7,375 nt of DNA from Pseudomonadota bacterium (GTDB lineage Bacteria; Pseudomonadota; Alphaproteobacteria; Rhizobiales; Devosiaceae): NCBI GenBank assembly GCA_023390785.1, contig JAEWCE010000096.1:1-7375 (forward strand), in the 5' to 3' direction. Below are positions 1-6,518 of this stretch, piece by piece. Made by a program: the position numbers and the translations under genes. Within the stretch, counting starts at the first letter, position 1. Each line of letters begins with the position of its first letter. The notes under the pieces are model-generated. The model saw only the letters and a list, made by a program, of their open reading frames with translations, made no database searches and was not told where the DNA came from.

Positions 1-1
1 G

Positions 2-48
2 CCCTCACCCGGCGCTTCGCGCCACCCTCTCCCCGCAGTGGAGAGGGG
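2..48. repeat. GC-rich palindromic intergenic repeat, copy 1
   Basis: This stretch contains two adjacent perfect hairpins. The first is GGCGC (11-15), loop TTC, GCGCC (19-23). The second is CCCTCTCC (25-32), a 7-base loop, GGAGAGGG (40-47). It begins CCCTCACCCG, as does the reverse complement of the second copy at 1402-1460. The architecture (CCCTCACCC, a GC hairpin, then a CTCTCC/GGAGAG hairpin) resembles dispersed intergenic palindromes common in proteobacterial genomes; that comparison is from memory. It lies just past the stop of the minus-strand amidohydrolase gene, so the hairpins would form at the 3' end of its transcript. There is no T-run after them, so calling it an intrinsic terminator is not supported. 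Confidence 0.6.
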
Positions 49-73
49 ACGGTGTCCGTTGCACCCTCGCCCC

Positions 74-1324
74 TCACTCCACAATCTCCGCCGTCTCCAC
101 CACCGCGTGGAACAGCACGTCCGCGCCGGCGGCGGCCCAGTCCTTGGAGATGTCCTCGGCTTCGTTGTGGCTGAGGCCGTCGACACAGGGACACATGATC
201 ATCACCGAGGGGCCGACGCGCTGCATCCAGCAGGCATCGTGGCCGGCGCCGGAGATGATGTTCATGTGGCTGTAGCCGAGCTTTTCGGCGGCGTTGCGCA
301 CCCGGCCGACCAGCGTCGGGTCGAACGTCACCGGATCGAAGTGACCCACCGCCTCGACCGAGCATTTGACCTTCAGCGCATCGGCGATCCTGGCCGACTC
401 GGCTTCGATTTTGGCGCGCATGCGGTCGAGTTTGGCTTGCTCGGGGGAGCGGATGTCGACGGTGAACACCACGGTGCCCGGCAGTACGTTGCGCGAGTTG
501 GGCGAGAACCTCATCTGCCCGACGCCGCCGACGGCGCCGGGCTGCTCGCTCATCGCGACCGACTGCACCATTTCGAGGATGCGTGCCATGGCGAGGCCGG
601 CATTGACGCGCATGTGCATCGGCGTCGAGCCGGTGTGCGCTTCCTTGCCCGTCAGCGTGAATTCGAGCCACCACAGGCCCTGGCCGTGCGTCACGACGCC
701 GATCTGCTTGTTTTCGGCCTCGAGGATCGGGCCCTGCTCGATGTGGTACTCGAAATAGGAGTGGAACTTGCGAGCCCCGACCTTCTCGTCGCCGACCCAG
801 CCGATGCGCTTGAGCTCATCGCCGAAGCTCTTGCCCTCGCCGTCCTTGCGGCCATAGGCGTAATCGAGCGTATGCACGCCGGCGAACACGCCGGACGCCA
901 GCATCGCCGGCGCAAAGCGTGCGCCCTCCTCATTGGTCCAGTTGACCACCACGATCGGTCGACGCGTCTTGATGTTGAGATCGTTCAGCGTCCGGATGAC
1001 TTCGAGGCCGCTCAGCACTCCTAGAACGCCGTCGTAGCGCCCGCCGGTGGGCTGCGTGTCGAGATGGCTGCCGATGAATACGGGATCGAGCGAGGGATCG
1101 GTCCCTTCGCGACGGGCGAACATGGTGCCCATCTGGTCGAGCCCCATGGTCATGCCGGCACCTTCGCACCAGGACTTGAACAGGGCCCTGCCCTTGGCGT
1201 CGTCGTCGGTCAGCGTCTGCCGATTGTTACCCCCGGCGACCCCCGGTCCGATCTCGGCCAGCTCGTGGATGGAATTCCACAGCCGGTCTGGATTGATGCG
1301 GAGGTTTTCGCCGGGAGAGCTCAT
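74..1324 (-). CDS. M20-family Zn-dependent amidohydrolase, probable beta-ureidopropionase (N-carbamoyl-beta-alanine amidohydrolase)
   Basis: A 416-residue cytoplasmic hydrolase of the M20/M28 amidase-hydantoinase-carbamoylase type, which cleaves N-carbamoyl amino acids (or allantoate) to the free amino acid, CO2 and ammonia using two metal ions. The metal-site motifs are visible in order: GSHLDT (85-90, His87), GGRYDG (94-99, Asp98), NEEGARF (131-137, Glu132/133), YHIEQGP (193-199, His194) and GLSHNEAE (383-390, His386). The lid-domain motif EAHTGSTPM is at 228-236 and GAGHDA at 359-364. The length is normal for the family and there is no signal peptide. The ATG start gives the expected N-terminus, but the ribosome site before it is weak. 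The next gene upstream is the semialdehyde dehydrogenase, 150 bases away on the same strand, so the two may share a transcript. The neighbouring beta-alanine aminotransferase, RutR-like regulator and PreA-like tail favour a role in reductive pyrimidine breakdown (third step). Family sequence alone does not exclude allantoate or L-carbamoyl-amino-acid substrates. Confidence 0.9.
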   Translation of the reverse strand: MSSPGENLRINPDRLWNSIHELAEIGPGVAGGNNRQTLTDDDAKGRALFKSWCEGAGMTMGLDQMGTMFARREGTDPSLDPVFIGSHLDTQPTGGRYDGVLGVLSGLEVIRTLNDLNIKTRRPIVVVNWTNEEGARFAPAMLASGVFAGVHTLDYAYGRKDGEGKSFGDELKRIGWVGDEKVGARKFHSYFEYHIEQGPILEAENKQIGVVTHGQGLWWLEFTLTGKEAHTGSTPMHMRVNAGLAMARILEMVQSVAMSEQPGAVGGVGQMRFSPNSRNVLPGTVVFTVDIRSPEQAKLDRMRAKIEAESARIADALKVKCSVEAVGHFDPVTFDPTLVGRVRNAAEKLGYSHMNIISGAGHDACWMQRVGPSVMIMCPCVDGLSHNEAEDISKDWAAAGADVLFHAVVETAEIVE

Positions 1325-1401
1325 CGGTCTACTCGCTGTTCAGTCTTGCGACGCCGCCAGAAAGGCGTCTGCTGCGTTTGCGGGTGGTTGCGGCACTGGC
1401 T

Positions 1402-1460
1402 CCTCTCCACCCTCGTCCCACAGGGGAGAGAGTGCCAAGCAGCGGCGAGGCGGGTGAGGG
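1402..1460. repeat. GC-rich palindromic intergenic repeat, copy 2 (inverted relative to copy 1)
   Basis: Read on the minus strand this stretch starts CCCTCACCCG, passes through a GC-rich segment, then CTCTCTCCCC and GTGG...GGAGAGG. That is the same order of blocks as copy 1 at 2-48, but with more substitutions and a longer middle. On the plus strand CTCTCC (1404-1409) can pair with GGAGAG (1425-1430). It occupies the second half of the 150-base gap between the dehydrogenase stop and the amidohydrolase start. No T-run follows it in either direction. A short separate inverted repeat, GACGCC (1350-1355) with GGCGTC (1364-1369), lies in the remaining part of the gap. Confidence 0.5.
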
Positions 1461-1474
1461 ACCGTGCGGCATCG

Positions 1475-2971
1475 TTACTTGTGGCTCGGAAAGCTGAAGT
1501 CGGCGCCGCCCTTGATGCCGGCGGGCCAGCGGGTGGTGACGGTCTTGAGGCGAGTGTAGAAGTGCACGCCCTCGGGCCCATAGATGGCGTGGTCGCCGAA
1601 GATCGAGCGCTTCCAGCCGCCGAAGGAGTGATACGCCACCGGCACCGGGATCGGCACGTTGATACCCACCATGCCGACTTCGATGTGGTCGGCAAACTCG
1701 CGGGCGGCATCGCCGTCGCGGGTGAAGATGGCGGTGCCGTTGGCGTATTCGGTGTTGTGGATCAGCTCCACGGCGTCGCGGTAGGACTGGGCGCGCACGA
1801 CCGAGAGCACCGGCCCGAAGATTTCTTCCTTGTAGATCTTCATGTTCGGCTTGACGTCATCGAACAGCGTTCCACCGATGAAGAAACCGTTCTCGTAGCC
1901 CTGCAGCTTGAAGCCGCGGCCGTCGACGACCAGCCTGGCGCCCTCGGCGACGCCGCTGTCGATATAGCCGGAAATCTTGTCGCGCTGCGCCTTGCTGACG
2001 ATCGGGCCCATCTGCGCGTCCTTGTCGGTGGACGGGCCGATGCGCAGCGCCTCGACGCGGGGCTTCAGCTTCTCGATAAGGATGTCGGCGGTCTTGTCGC
2101 CGACCGGCACTGCTACGGACACCGCCATGCAGCGCTCGCCGGCGGAGCCGAAGCCAGCGCCCATCAGCGCGTCGGCGGCCTGCTCCATGTCGGCATCGGG
2201 CATGATGATCATGTGGTTCTTGGCGCCACCCAGCGCCTGTACGCGCTTGCCGGCCTGGGTGCCGCGCCGATAGACGTATTCGGCGATCGGCGTCGAGCCG
2301 ACAAAGCTCACTGCCGCGACATCAGGGTGGTCGAGCAGCGCGTCGACGGCTTCCTTGTCGCCGTGAACGACGTTCATTACGCCCTCGGGCAGCCCGGCGT
2401 CCATCAGCAGCTGCCAGGCCAGCATCGGGGCGGAGGGATCACGCTCCGACGGCTTCAGCACGAAGGTGTTCCCGCAGGCGATGGCGATGGGATACATCCA
2501 CATCGGCACCATGGCCGGGAAGTTGAACGGGGTGATGCCGGCGACGACGCCAAGCGGCTGGCGGTCGGAATAGGTGTCGATGCCCGGCCCGGCGTTGCGC
2601 GAGAACTCGCCCTTGAGCAATTGCGGGATGCCGCAGGCGTAGTCGACGCAGTCGATGCCGCGGGCCAGCTCACCCATGGCGTCGTCATGCACCTTGCCAT
2701 GCTCGCGCGAAATCTCGCGGGCCAGCTCGTCGGCGTGCTTTTCGAGGAGCTCCTTGAACTTGAACATCACCCGGGCGCGCTTCATCGGCGTGGTGTTGGC
2801 CCAGGCAGGCAGCGCCTTCCTGGCGGCGGCGACGGCGGCGTTGATCTCGTCGAGGGTGGAGAGCGGGAGCGTTGCCACCGCCTCGCCGGTTGCCGGGTTG
2901 TACACCGGTTGGGTGCGCGTGCTGGCGCTCTGGATCAGCTTGCCGGCGATGGCGTTCTGGATGGTCTGCAT
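1475..2971 (-). CDS. mmsA: CoA-acylating (methyl)malonate-semialdehyde dehydrogenase
   Basis: A 498-residue aldehyde dehydrogenase superfamily enzyme that oxidises malonate semialdehyde or methylmalonate semialdehyde with NAD+ and CoA, releasing CO2 and giving acetyl-CoA or propionyl-CoA. Visible motifs: TPFNFP (147-152, oxyanion-hole Asn150), KPSE (173-176), the nucleotide-fold stretch FVGSTPIAEYV (223-233), the catalytic cysteine in SAGERCM (Cys281), and EEIFGPVLSV (382-391). The segment ALGGAKNH (246-253) replaces the ELGGK of ordinary NAD(P)+ aldehyde dehydrogenases, removing the general-base Glu. That is typical of the CoA-dependent branch. Arg104 and Arg280 sit where the family binds the substrate carboxylate. 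The length is standard. The ATG at 2971 follows a good ribosome site, GAGGGA, with 9 bases between. It lies 65 bases after the aminotransferase stop, so the two are very likely one operon. In this context it consumes the semialdehyde made from beta-alanine or beta-aminoisobutyrate; valine or inositol breakdown is an alternative role for the family. Confidence 0.95.
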   Translation of the reverse strand: MQTIQNAIAGKLIQSASTRTQPVYNPATGEAVATLPLSTLDEINAAVAAARKALPAWANTTPMKRARVMFKFKELLEKHADELAREISREHGKVHDDAMGELARGIDCVDYACGIPQLLKGEFSRNAGPGIDTYSDRQPLGVVAGITPFNFPAMVPMWMYPIAIACGNTFVLKPSERDPSAPMLAWQLLMDAGLPEGVMNVVHGDKEAVDALLDHPDVAAVSFVGSTPIAEYVYRRGTQAGKRVQALGGAKNHMIIMPDADMEQAADALMGAGFGSAGERCMAVSVAVPVGDKTADILIEKLKPRVEALRIGPSTDKDAQMGPIVSKAQRDKISGYIDSGVAEGARLVVDGRGFKLQGYENGFFIGGTLFDDVKPNMKIYKEEIFGPVLSVVRAQSYRDAVELIHNTEYANGTAIFTRDGDAAREFADHIEVGMVGINVPIPVPVAYHSFGGWKRSIFGDHAIYGPEGVHFYTRLKTVTTRWPAGIKGGADFSFPSHK

Positions 2972-2991
2972 CGATCTTGTTCCCTCATCTT

Positions 2992-3033
2992 GGAATGTTT
3001 GTTCTATCCAGGACGGAATAGAACATTCGTTCC
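2992..3033 (-). repeat. Imperfect inverted repeat between aminotransferase and mmsA
   Basis: The left arm GGAATGTTTGTTCTAT (2992-3007) and the right arm ATAGAACATTCGTTCC (3018-3033) are reverse complements at 13 of 16 positions, around a 10-base spacer. The inner 8 bases pair perfectly. In the minus-strand transcript the hairpin begins 3 bases after the aminotransferase stop and ends shortly before the mmsA ribosome site. It is AT-richer than its surroundings. No U-run follows, so it does not look like an intrinsic terminator. An intercistronic mRNA-stability or processing hairpin, or a DNA operator for an internal promoter, would both fit. Confidence 0.65.
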
Positions 3034-3036
3034 ACG

Positions 3037-4371
3037 CTATTCAAGCGTCGTGAGGATGTCTGCTAGCTTGCCGATCAGCGTGTCAACATGAGTTTTTTCG
3101 ACGATCAGCGGCGGCGACAGGGCGATAATGTCGCCGGTGGTGCGGATCAGGATACCGCTTTCGAAGGCCTTCACGAAGGCGGCGAAGGCACGCTTGGTCG
3201 GCGATCCGGCGATCGGCTCGAGCTCGATGGCGCCGACGAGGCCGAGATTGCGGATATCGATGACGTGCGGCAGGCCCTTGAGGGAATGCAGCGCATCTTC
3301 CCAATACTTGCCCAGCTCGCCGGAGCCGCGGGTCAGCAGCCCTTCGTCCTTATAGGTCTCGAGCGTCCCCAGCCCCGCCGCGGCGGCCACCGGATTGCCC
3401 GAGTAGGTGTAGCCGTGGAAGAACTCGATCATATGCTCGGGGCCCTGCATGAAGGCGTCGTGAATCTCCGAGGTCACGAGCACGGCGCCCATCGGGATGG
3501 TGCCATTGGTGAGACCCTTGGCGCACACGATCATATCGGGCAGCACGTCGAAATAGTCGGCGGCGAAGGGGGTGCCGAGGCGGCCGAAGCCGGTGATGAC
3601 CTCGTCGAAAATCAGCAGGATGCCGTGCTTCTTGGTGATCTCGCGCAGCTTCTTGAGGTAGCCCTTGGGCGGGATGAGCACGCCGGTGGACCCGGCGACG
3701 GGCTCGACGATGACCGCGGCGATGGTCGAGGCGTCGTGCAGGGTGACGATGCGCTCGAGCTCGTTGGCCAGCGCCTCCCCGTCACCCTCGCGCTCGCCGC
3801 GGGTGAACTGGTTCTTGCCCGGGGTATGGGTGTGGGGAAGGTGGTCGACGCCGGTGAGGAGCGTACCGAACATCTTGCGATTGCTAACAATTCCGCCCAC
3901 CGAAATGCCGCCAAAATTAACGCCGTGATAGCCGCGTTCGCGGCCGATCAGCCGGAAGCGGCTGCCGTCGCCCTTCACCCGGTGATAGGCAAGGGCCACC
4001 TTGAGGGCGGTTTCGACCGATTCCGACCCCGAATTGGTGTAGAGTACATGGTTCAGCCCGTCGGGCGCGATGCTGACGATGGCGTTGGCCAGCTCGAAGG
4101 CCTTGGGGTGGCCCATCTGGAAGGCCGGTGCGTAGTCCATTTCGGCCGCCTGCTCGGCGATCGCCGACACGATCTTGGGGCGGCAATGGCCGGCGTTGAC
4201 GCACCACAGGCCCGCCGTGCCGTCGAGCACCTGGCGTCCATCCGAGGTGGTGTAGAACATGTCCTTGGCGCCCACGAACATGCGCGGCGCCTTCTTGAAC
4301 TGGCGGTTGGCCGTGAATGGCATCCAGAACGCGCTCAGATCGTTCGGCGCAACATTTTGACGATTGGACAC
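3037..4371 (-). CDS. Beta-alanine / omega-amino acid:pyruvate aminotransferase (class III)
   Basis: A PLP-dependent class III (fold type I) aminotransferase of 444 residues that moves the amino group of beta-alanine, and probably beta-aminoisobutyrate or other omega-amino acids, to pyruvate. The products are malonate (or methylmalonate) semialdehyde and alanine. Counting from the GTG start, visible elements are GLWCVNAGH (54-62), SGSESVETAL (114-123, phosphate binding), Tyr148-His149-Gly150 (ring stacking), DEVITGFGR (256-264, Asp256 to the pyridine nitrogen), the Schiff-base lysine in CAKGLTNG (Lys285), YTYSGNP (321-327) and the substrate-carboxylate Arg410 in LIRTTGD. A TTG two codons further upstream (4377) is possible. 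However, the ribosome site GAGGGAG (4378-4384) touches that TTG directly, whereas it sits 6 bases before the GTG at 4371, so GTG is preferred. It is the first gene of the leftward operon and its control region carries a RutR box. The enzyme class is secure; beta-alanine as the substrate rests on context and overall resemblance. Confidence 0.93.
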   Translation of the reverse strand: MSNRQNVAPNDLSAFWMPFTANRQFKKAPRMFVGAKDMFYTTSDGRQVLDGTAGLWCVNAGHCRPKIVSAIAEQAAEMDYAPAFQMGHPKAFELANAIVSIAPDGLNHVLYTNSGSESVETALKVALAYHRVKGDGSRFRLIGRERGYHGVNFGGISVGGIVSNRKMFGTLLTGVDHLPHTHTPGKNQFTRGEREGDGEALANELERIVTLHDASTIAAVIVEPVAGSTGVLIPPKGYLKKLREITKKHGILLIFDEVITGFGRLGTPFAADYFDVLPDMIVCAKGLTNGTIPMGAVLVTSEIHDAFMQGPEHMIEFFHGYTYSGNPVAAAAGLGTLETYKDEGLLTRGSGELGKYWEDALHSLKGLPHVIDIRNLGLVGAIELEPIAGSPTKRAFAAFVKAFESGILIRTTGDIIALSPPLIVEKTHVDTLIGKLADILTTLE

Positions 4372-4377
4372 GCGCAA

Positions 4378-4384
4378 CTCCCTC
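4378..4384 (-). promoter_or_regulatory. Ribosome binding site deciding the aminotransferase start
   Basis: The minus strand reads GAGGGAG, a near-complete match to the anti-16S sequence. Six bases separate it from the in-frame GTG at 4371, while no base separates it from the TTG at 4377. The spacing therefore supports GTG as the initiation codon. Confidence 0.7.
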
Positions 4385-4452
4385 GCGATTCTTTCCTGGG
4401 CACACCCTCAAGCTTGTTTGTGGCTTGACGCGGCAATGTGCTACGGGAATTT

Positions 4453-4468
4453 TTGACCAGTTGGAAAA
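4453..4468. promoter_or_regulatory. RutR-type operator in the divergent aminotransferase-rutR control region
   Basis: The site reads TTGACCA GT TGGAAAA. The published E. coli RutR box is TTGACCA-NN-TGGTCAA, and this matches 12 of its 14 fixed positions: the left half-site is perfect and the right half-site has 5 of 7. It lies 81 bases upstream of the aminotransferase GTG and 71 bases upstream of the rutR ATG, in the only divergent intergenic region of the window and next to a gene for a RutR-like protein. TTGACC could also act as a -35 element for the plus strand, but no convincing -10 lies at the right distance, so promoter positions are not assigned. E. coli RutR releases DNA on binding uracil or thymine, so the expected behaviour is repression lifted by pyrimidines, with autoregulation. 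Confidence 0.75.
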
Positions 4469-4539
4469 AGTGTTAGCACTTGGCGGCTGCCGATCAAGGT
4501 GAAAATGCTCCCCGAACGATCCCCGACGGACCACCGCTG

Positions 4540-5175
4540 ATGGCGCCTCCCGCCAAGGCGCGACCGCGCACCCGCATCCAGCGCGAGAAGCAGGATGTGA
4601 TCCTCGACGCGGCGCTCGATGTGTTTTCGCTGCACGGCTTTCGCGGCGCCACGATCGACCAGATCGCCGAGGCGGCGGGGATGAGCAAGCCGAACCTGCT
4701 CTACTATTTCTCGAGCAAGGAAGAGATCCACCGCCGGCTGCTCGAAGACATGCTCGACCTGTGGCTCGACCCGTTGCGCGAATTCGACGCGGGGGGCGAC
4801 CCGGTGTCGGAACTGCGCAGCTACATAAGGCGGAAGCTCGAGATGGCGCGCGACTTTCCGCGGCAGAGCCGGCTGTTCGCCAATGAGATGCTGCAAGGGG
4901 CGCCACATGCGATCGACGTGCTCGAAGGCGAACTCAAGGCGCTGGTGGACGACAAGGCCCGGGTGATCGAGAGCTGGATGCACGAAGGCAAGATCGTCCG
5001 CACCGACCCTTACCATTTGATCTTTTCGATCTGGGCGACGACGCAGCACTATGCCGATTTCGACGTGCAGGTCCGCGCCGTGCTCGGCCCCGCCCGCGGC
5101 GGCGACGCCCGCTTCGAAGATGCCGCGCGCTATCTCGAAGGCCTGTTCCTCAACGGCCTCGTGCCGAAGGCCTGA
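4540..5175 (+). CDS. rutR: RutR-like TetR-family regulator of pyrimidine catabolism
   Basis: A 211-residue TetR-family regulator, almost exactly the size of E. coli RutR (212). The N-terminal DNA-binding domain spans about residues 17-65, with the helix-turn-helix near 37-60 (ATIDQIAEAAGMSKPNLLYYF). The C-terminal domain is of the RutR type: it keeps IRRKLEMARDFPRQSRLF (96-113), LKALVDDK (132-139) and IWATTQHYADF (164-174), all closely paralleled in E. coli RutR, which binds uracil and thymine. The ATG at 4540 is chosen because it gives the same N-terminal length as E. coli RutR. An in-frame TTG at 4480 would add 20 residues unlike the family and start inside a palindrome. The ribosome site before 4540 is weak. 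The gene is divergent from the aminotransferase operon and a RutR box lies between them. It converges tail to tail with the EamA remnant, with 6 bases between stops and no terminator visible. Confidence 0.9.
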   Translation: MAPPAKARPRTRIQREKQDVILDAALDVFSLHGFRGATIDQIAEAAGMSKPNLLYYFSSKEEIHRRLLEDMLDLWLDPLREFDAGGDPVSELRSYIRRKLEMARDFPRQSRLFANEMLQGAPHAIDVLEGELKALVDDKARVIESWMHEGKIVRTDPYHLIFSIWATTQHYADFDVQVRAVLGPARGGDARFEDAARYLEGLFLNGLVPKA

Positions 5176-5181
5176 GGGGGG

Positions 5182-6081
5182 TCAGTCCTTGACCACCGCC
5201 AGCACGATCAGCCCGAGCACCGTCACCGCCGCACCGGCGATGATCGAAAGGCTCGGCAGGCCGTGGCCGGCGATGGCTTCGAACAGGATGACGAAGGCCG
5301 GGGTGAGATAGCCGTAGGCAATGACCTTGGGCGCCGGCAGGCGCAGCGAAGCGAACTGGATGAGGAAGAAGCAGATCGCGGTGGACCCAACGGCGAGATA
5401 GAGGACGACCCACCAGACCAGCGCCGGAAGGTGCAGCCAGTCAGTCGCGACAATATCGGGGATGCCACTGAGCGCGATGCAGATGGCGCTCGCCGTCAGC
5501 GTCCAGAAGCTCAGCACCAGCGAGGGCTCGCCGCGGCTGTAGCGGCGGAGCAATGGCGTCTAGATCGAATAGGCGACGCAGCCGCCGAAATAGATGAGCT
5601 CGCCGCGGCCGACATCGAAGCGCAGCAGCGCCGCGAGGTCGCCGTGGAAGATCACCCAGATGGCGCCGGCGGCGGCAATGACGAGGCTCAGCAGCACAAC
5701 CGGACCGGAGCGCTGGCGGACGATGAGCCAGGCGGTCACCGCGGTCATCAGGGGCACGAGCGTATAGACGGCACTGGTCGCGACCGGCAGCGTCATGCCC
5801 AAGGCGATGAACTGGGTAACGAAATAGGCGGCCATCAGCAGGCCCATGACGCCGAAGCGCCATGGCGCAGGCGGAAATACCGCACGGTTGCGCGCGAGGC
5901 CGAAGGCGACCACGCCCATCAGCGCCGAGGCGAGCACGAAGCGCACGGCGTTGAGCGGGATGGGGTGGATGTAGGGCACCGCCAATGCGCCCGAGGTGAA
6001 CGAGCCGGCGATCAGCGCCGAGAAGGCCAGCATCGCCCCATGCGCGAGCCAGCGCTCGCGCGGCGCCACCGGCGGGCTCAC
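5182..6081 (-). pseudogene. EamA/DMT-superfamily transporter interrupted by an in-frame amber codon
   Basis: Reading through one TAG gives a 299-codon protein with the length and about ten hydrophobic segments of an EamA-type drug/metabolite exporter (two repeats of five helices). The first part (173 codons, from 6081) has repeat one and the start of repeat two, ending VAYSI. The TAG is at 5560-5562. The same frame continues with TPLLRRYSRGEP and the remaining helices, ending LAVVKD. Because the frame is unchanged on both sides, this is a single-base nonsense change; Tyr (TAC/TAT) is the likely original residue by resemblance to relatives. The start is GTG and overlaps the doxX stop by four bases (GTGA), which implies translational coupling. 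A restart at a TTG (5553) would yield only part of the second half. The substrate is unknown. The amber could be a real mutation or a base-call error; readthrough has no support here. Confidence 0.8.
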
Positions 6082-6446
6082 GAGATGGCGATCACAAGCA
6101 GAAAGCCGCCGACGATGGCCGCGTTGGCCAGCACGGAACTCAGATGGCCCTGCCGCTCGGCGCCGGTGAACTGCGTGAAGTTGTGGTAGAGGTGGTTGGC
6201 CGCGATGGTGAAGATGATCAAGCCAATGGCGCCAATGGCGGGGAAGACCCCGAGCGCCACCGACAGGCCGCCCAGCACCTGCACGGCCAGCGCCACCGCC
6301 AGCGACACGCGCGGCGCTGGAACACCCTTCTTTTCGAGGATGCCCGTGTGCAGCTCGAACTTCATGAAATTGCGGATGCCGGCCTGCACGAAATAGCCGC
6401 CGAGCAGCAGGCGGCCGACGATGATGAGGATGGCGGTCAAGGTCAT
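6078..6446 (-). CDS. DoxX-family integral membrane protein
   Basis: A 122-residue protein with four predicted membrane helices at about residues 4-22, 47-67, 69-84 and 103-121, the layout and size of the DoxX family. Family-like features are GRLLLGGYFVQAGIRNF near the start and NHLYHNFTQF (84-93) before the last helix. DoxX proteins sit in the inner membrane; some relatives are linked to quinone-dependent oxidation or redox stress, but no specific activity can be assigned. The ATG at 6446 has GGAG 9 bases upstream, and that GGAG lies in the 3' arm of a perfect 9-base hairpin. Its TGA overlaps the GTG start of the EamA gene. The GST-like gene ends 72 bases upstream on the same strand, so a three-gene transcript is plausible. 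It is the only undamaged gene of that block. Confidence 0.85.
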   Translation of the reverse strand: MTLTAILIIVGRLLLGGYFVQAGIRNFMKFELHTGILEKKGVPAPRVSLAVALAVQVLGGLSVALGVFPAIGAIGLIIFTIAANHLYHNFTQFTGAERQGHLSSVLANAAIVGGFLLVIAIS

Positions 6447-6455
6447 GCAGACAGG

Positions 6456-6485
6456 CTCCGGCAGGTCGCGCCCTTGCTGCCGGAG
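6456..6485 (-). promoter_or_regulatory. Perfect 9-bp inverted repeat covering the doxX ribosome binding site
   Basis: CTCCGGCAG (6456-6464) and CTGCCGGAG (6477-6485) are exact reverse complements around a 12-base loop. In the minus-strand transcript the 3' arm ends in GGAG, the only ribosome-site candidate for doxX, 9 bases before its ATG. The stem would hide that site in the mRNA. No U-run follows, so an intrinsic terminator is unlikely. A DNA operator with the same symmetry is the other reading. Confidence 0.6.
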
Positions 6486-6518
6486 ATGGGCGCTGTGGTC
6501 AACCCCGAAGGGGCAGGC

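Noticed and set aside
1350..1369. GACGCC-N8-GGCGTC as a terminator after mmsA
   Set aside because: The stem is only 6 bp and no T-run follows on the minus strand, so termination cannot be supported.
1064..3091. Very long plus-strand open frame (675 codons) opposite the dehydrogenase and part of the hydrolase
   Set aside because: It is antisense to two clearly recognisable enzymes, and its product (rich in Gly, Ala, Arg, Asp and His) resembles no family I know. High GC content suppresses stop codons in this antisense frame.
3088..4428. Plus-strand open frame of 446 codons opposite the aminotransferase
   Set aside because: It mirrors the aminotransferase almost end to end and has low-complexity composition, so it is a GC-driven antisense frame.
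4473..4481. TTAGCACTT, resembling one half of the HrcA/CIRCE operator
   Set aside because: The second half-site (GAGTGCTAA at the right spacing) is missing and no heat-shock gene is nearby.
4480..4539. TTG start giving a 231-residue regulator
   Set aside because: The extra 20 residues have no match in RutR proteins. The ATG at 4540 gives 211 residues, against 212 in E. coli RutR, and the TTG falls in a palindrome next to the operator.
5176..5181. Bidirectional terminator between rutR and the EamA remnant
   Set aside because: Only six bases separate the stops and no hairpin with a T-run is visible in either direction.
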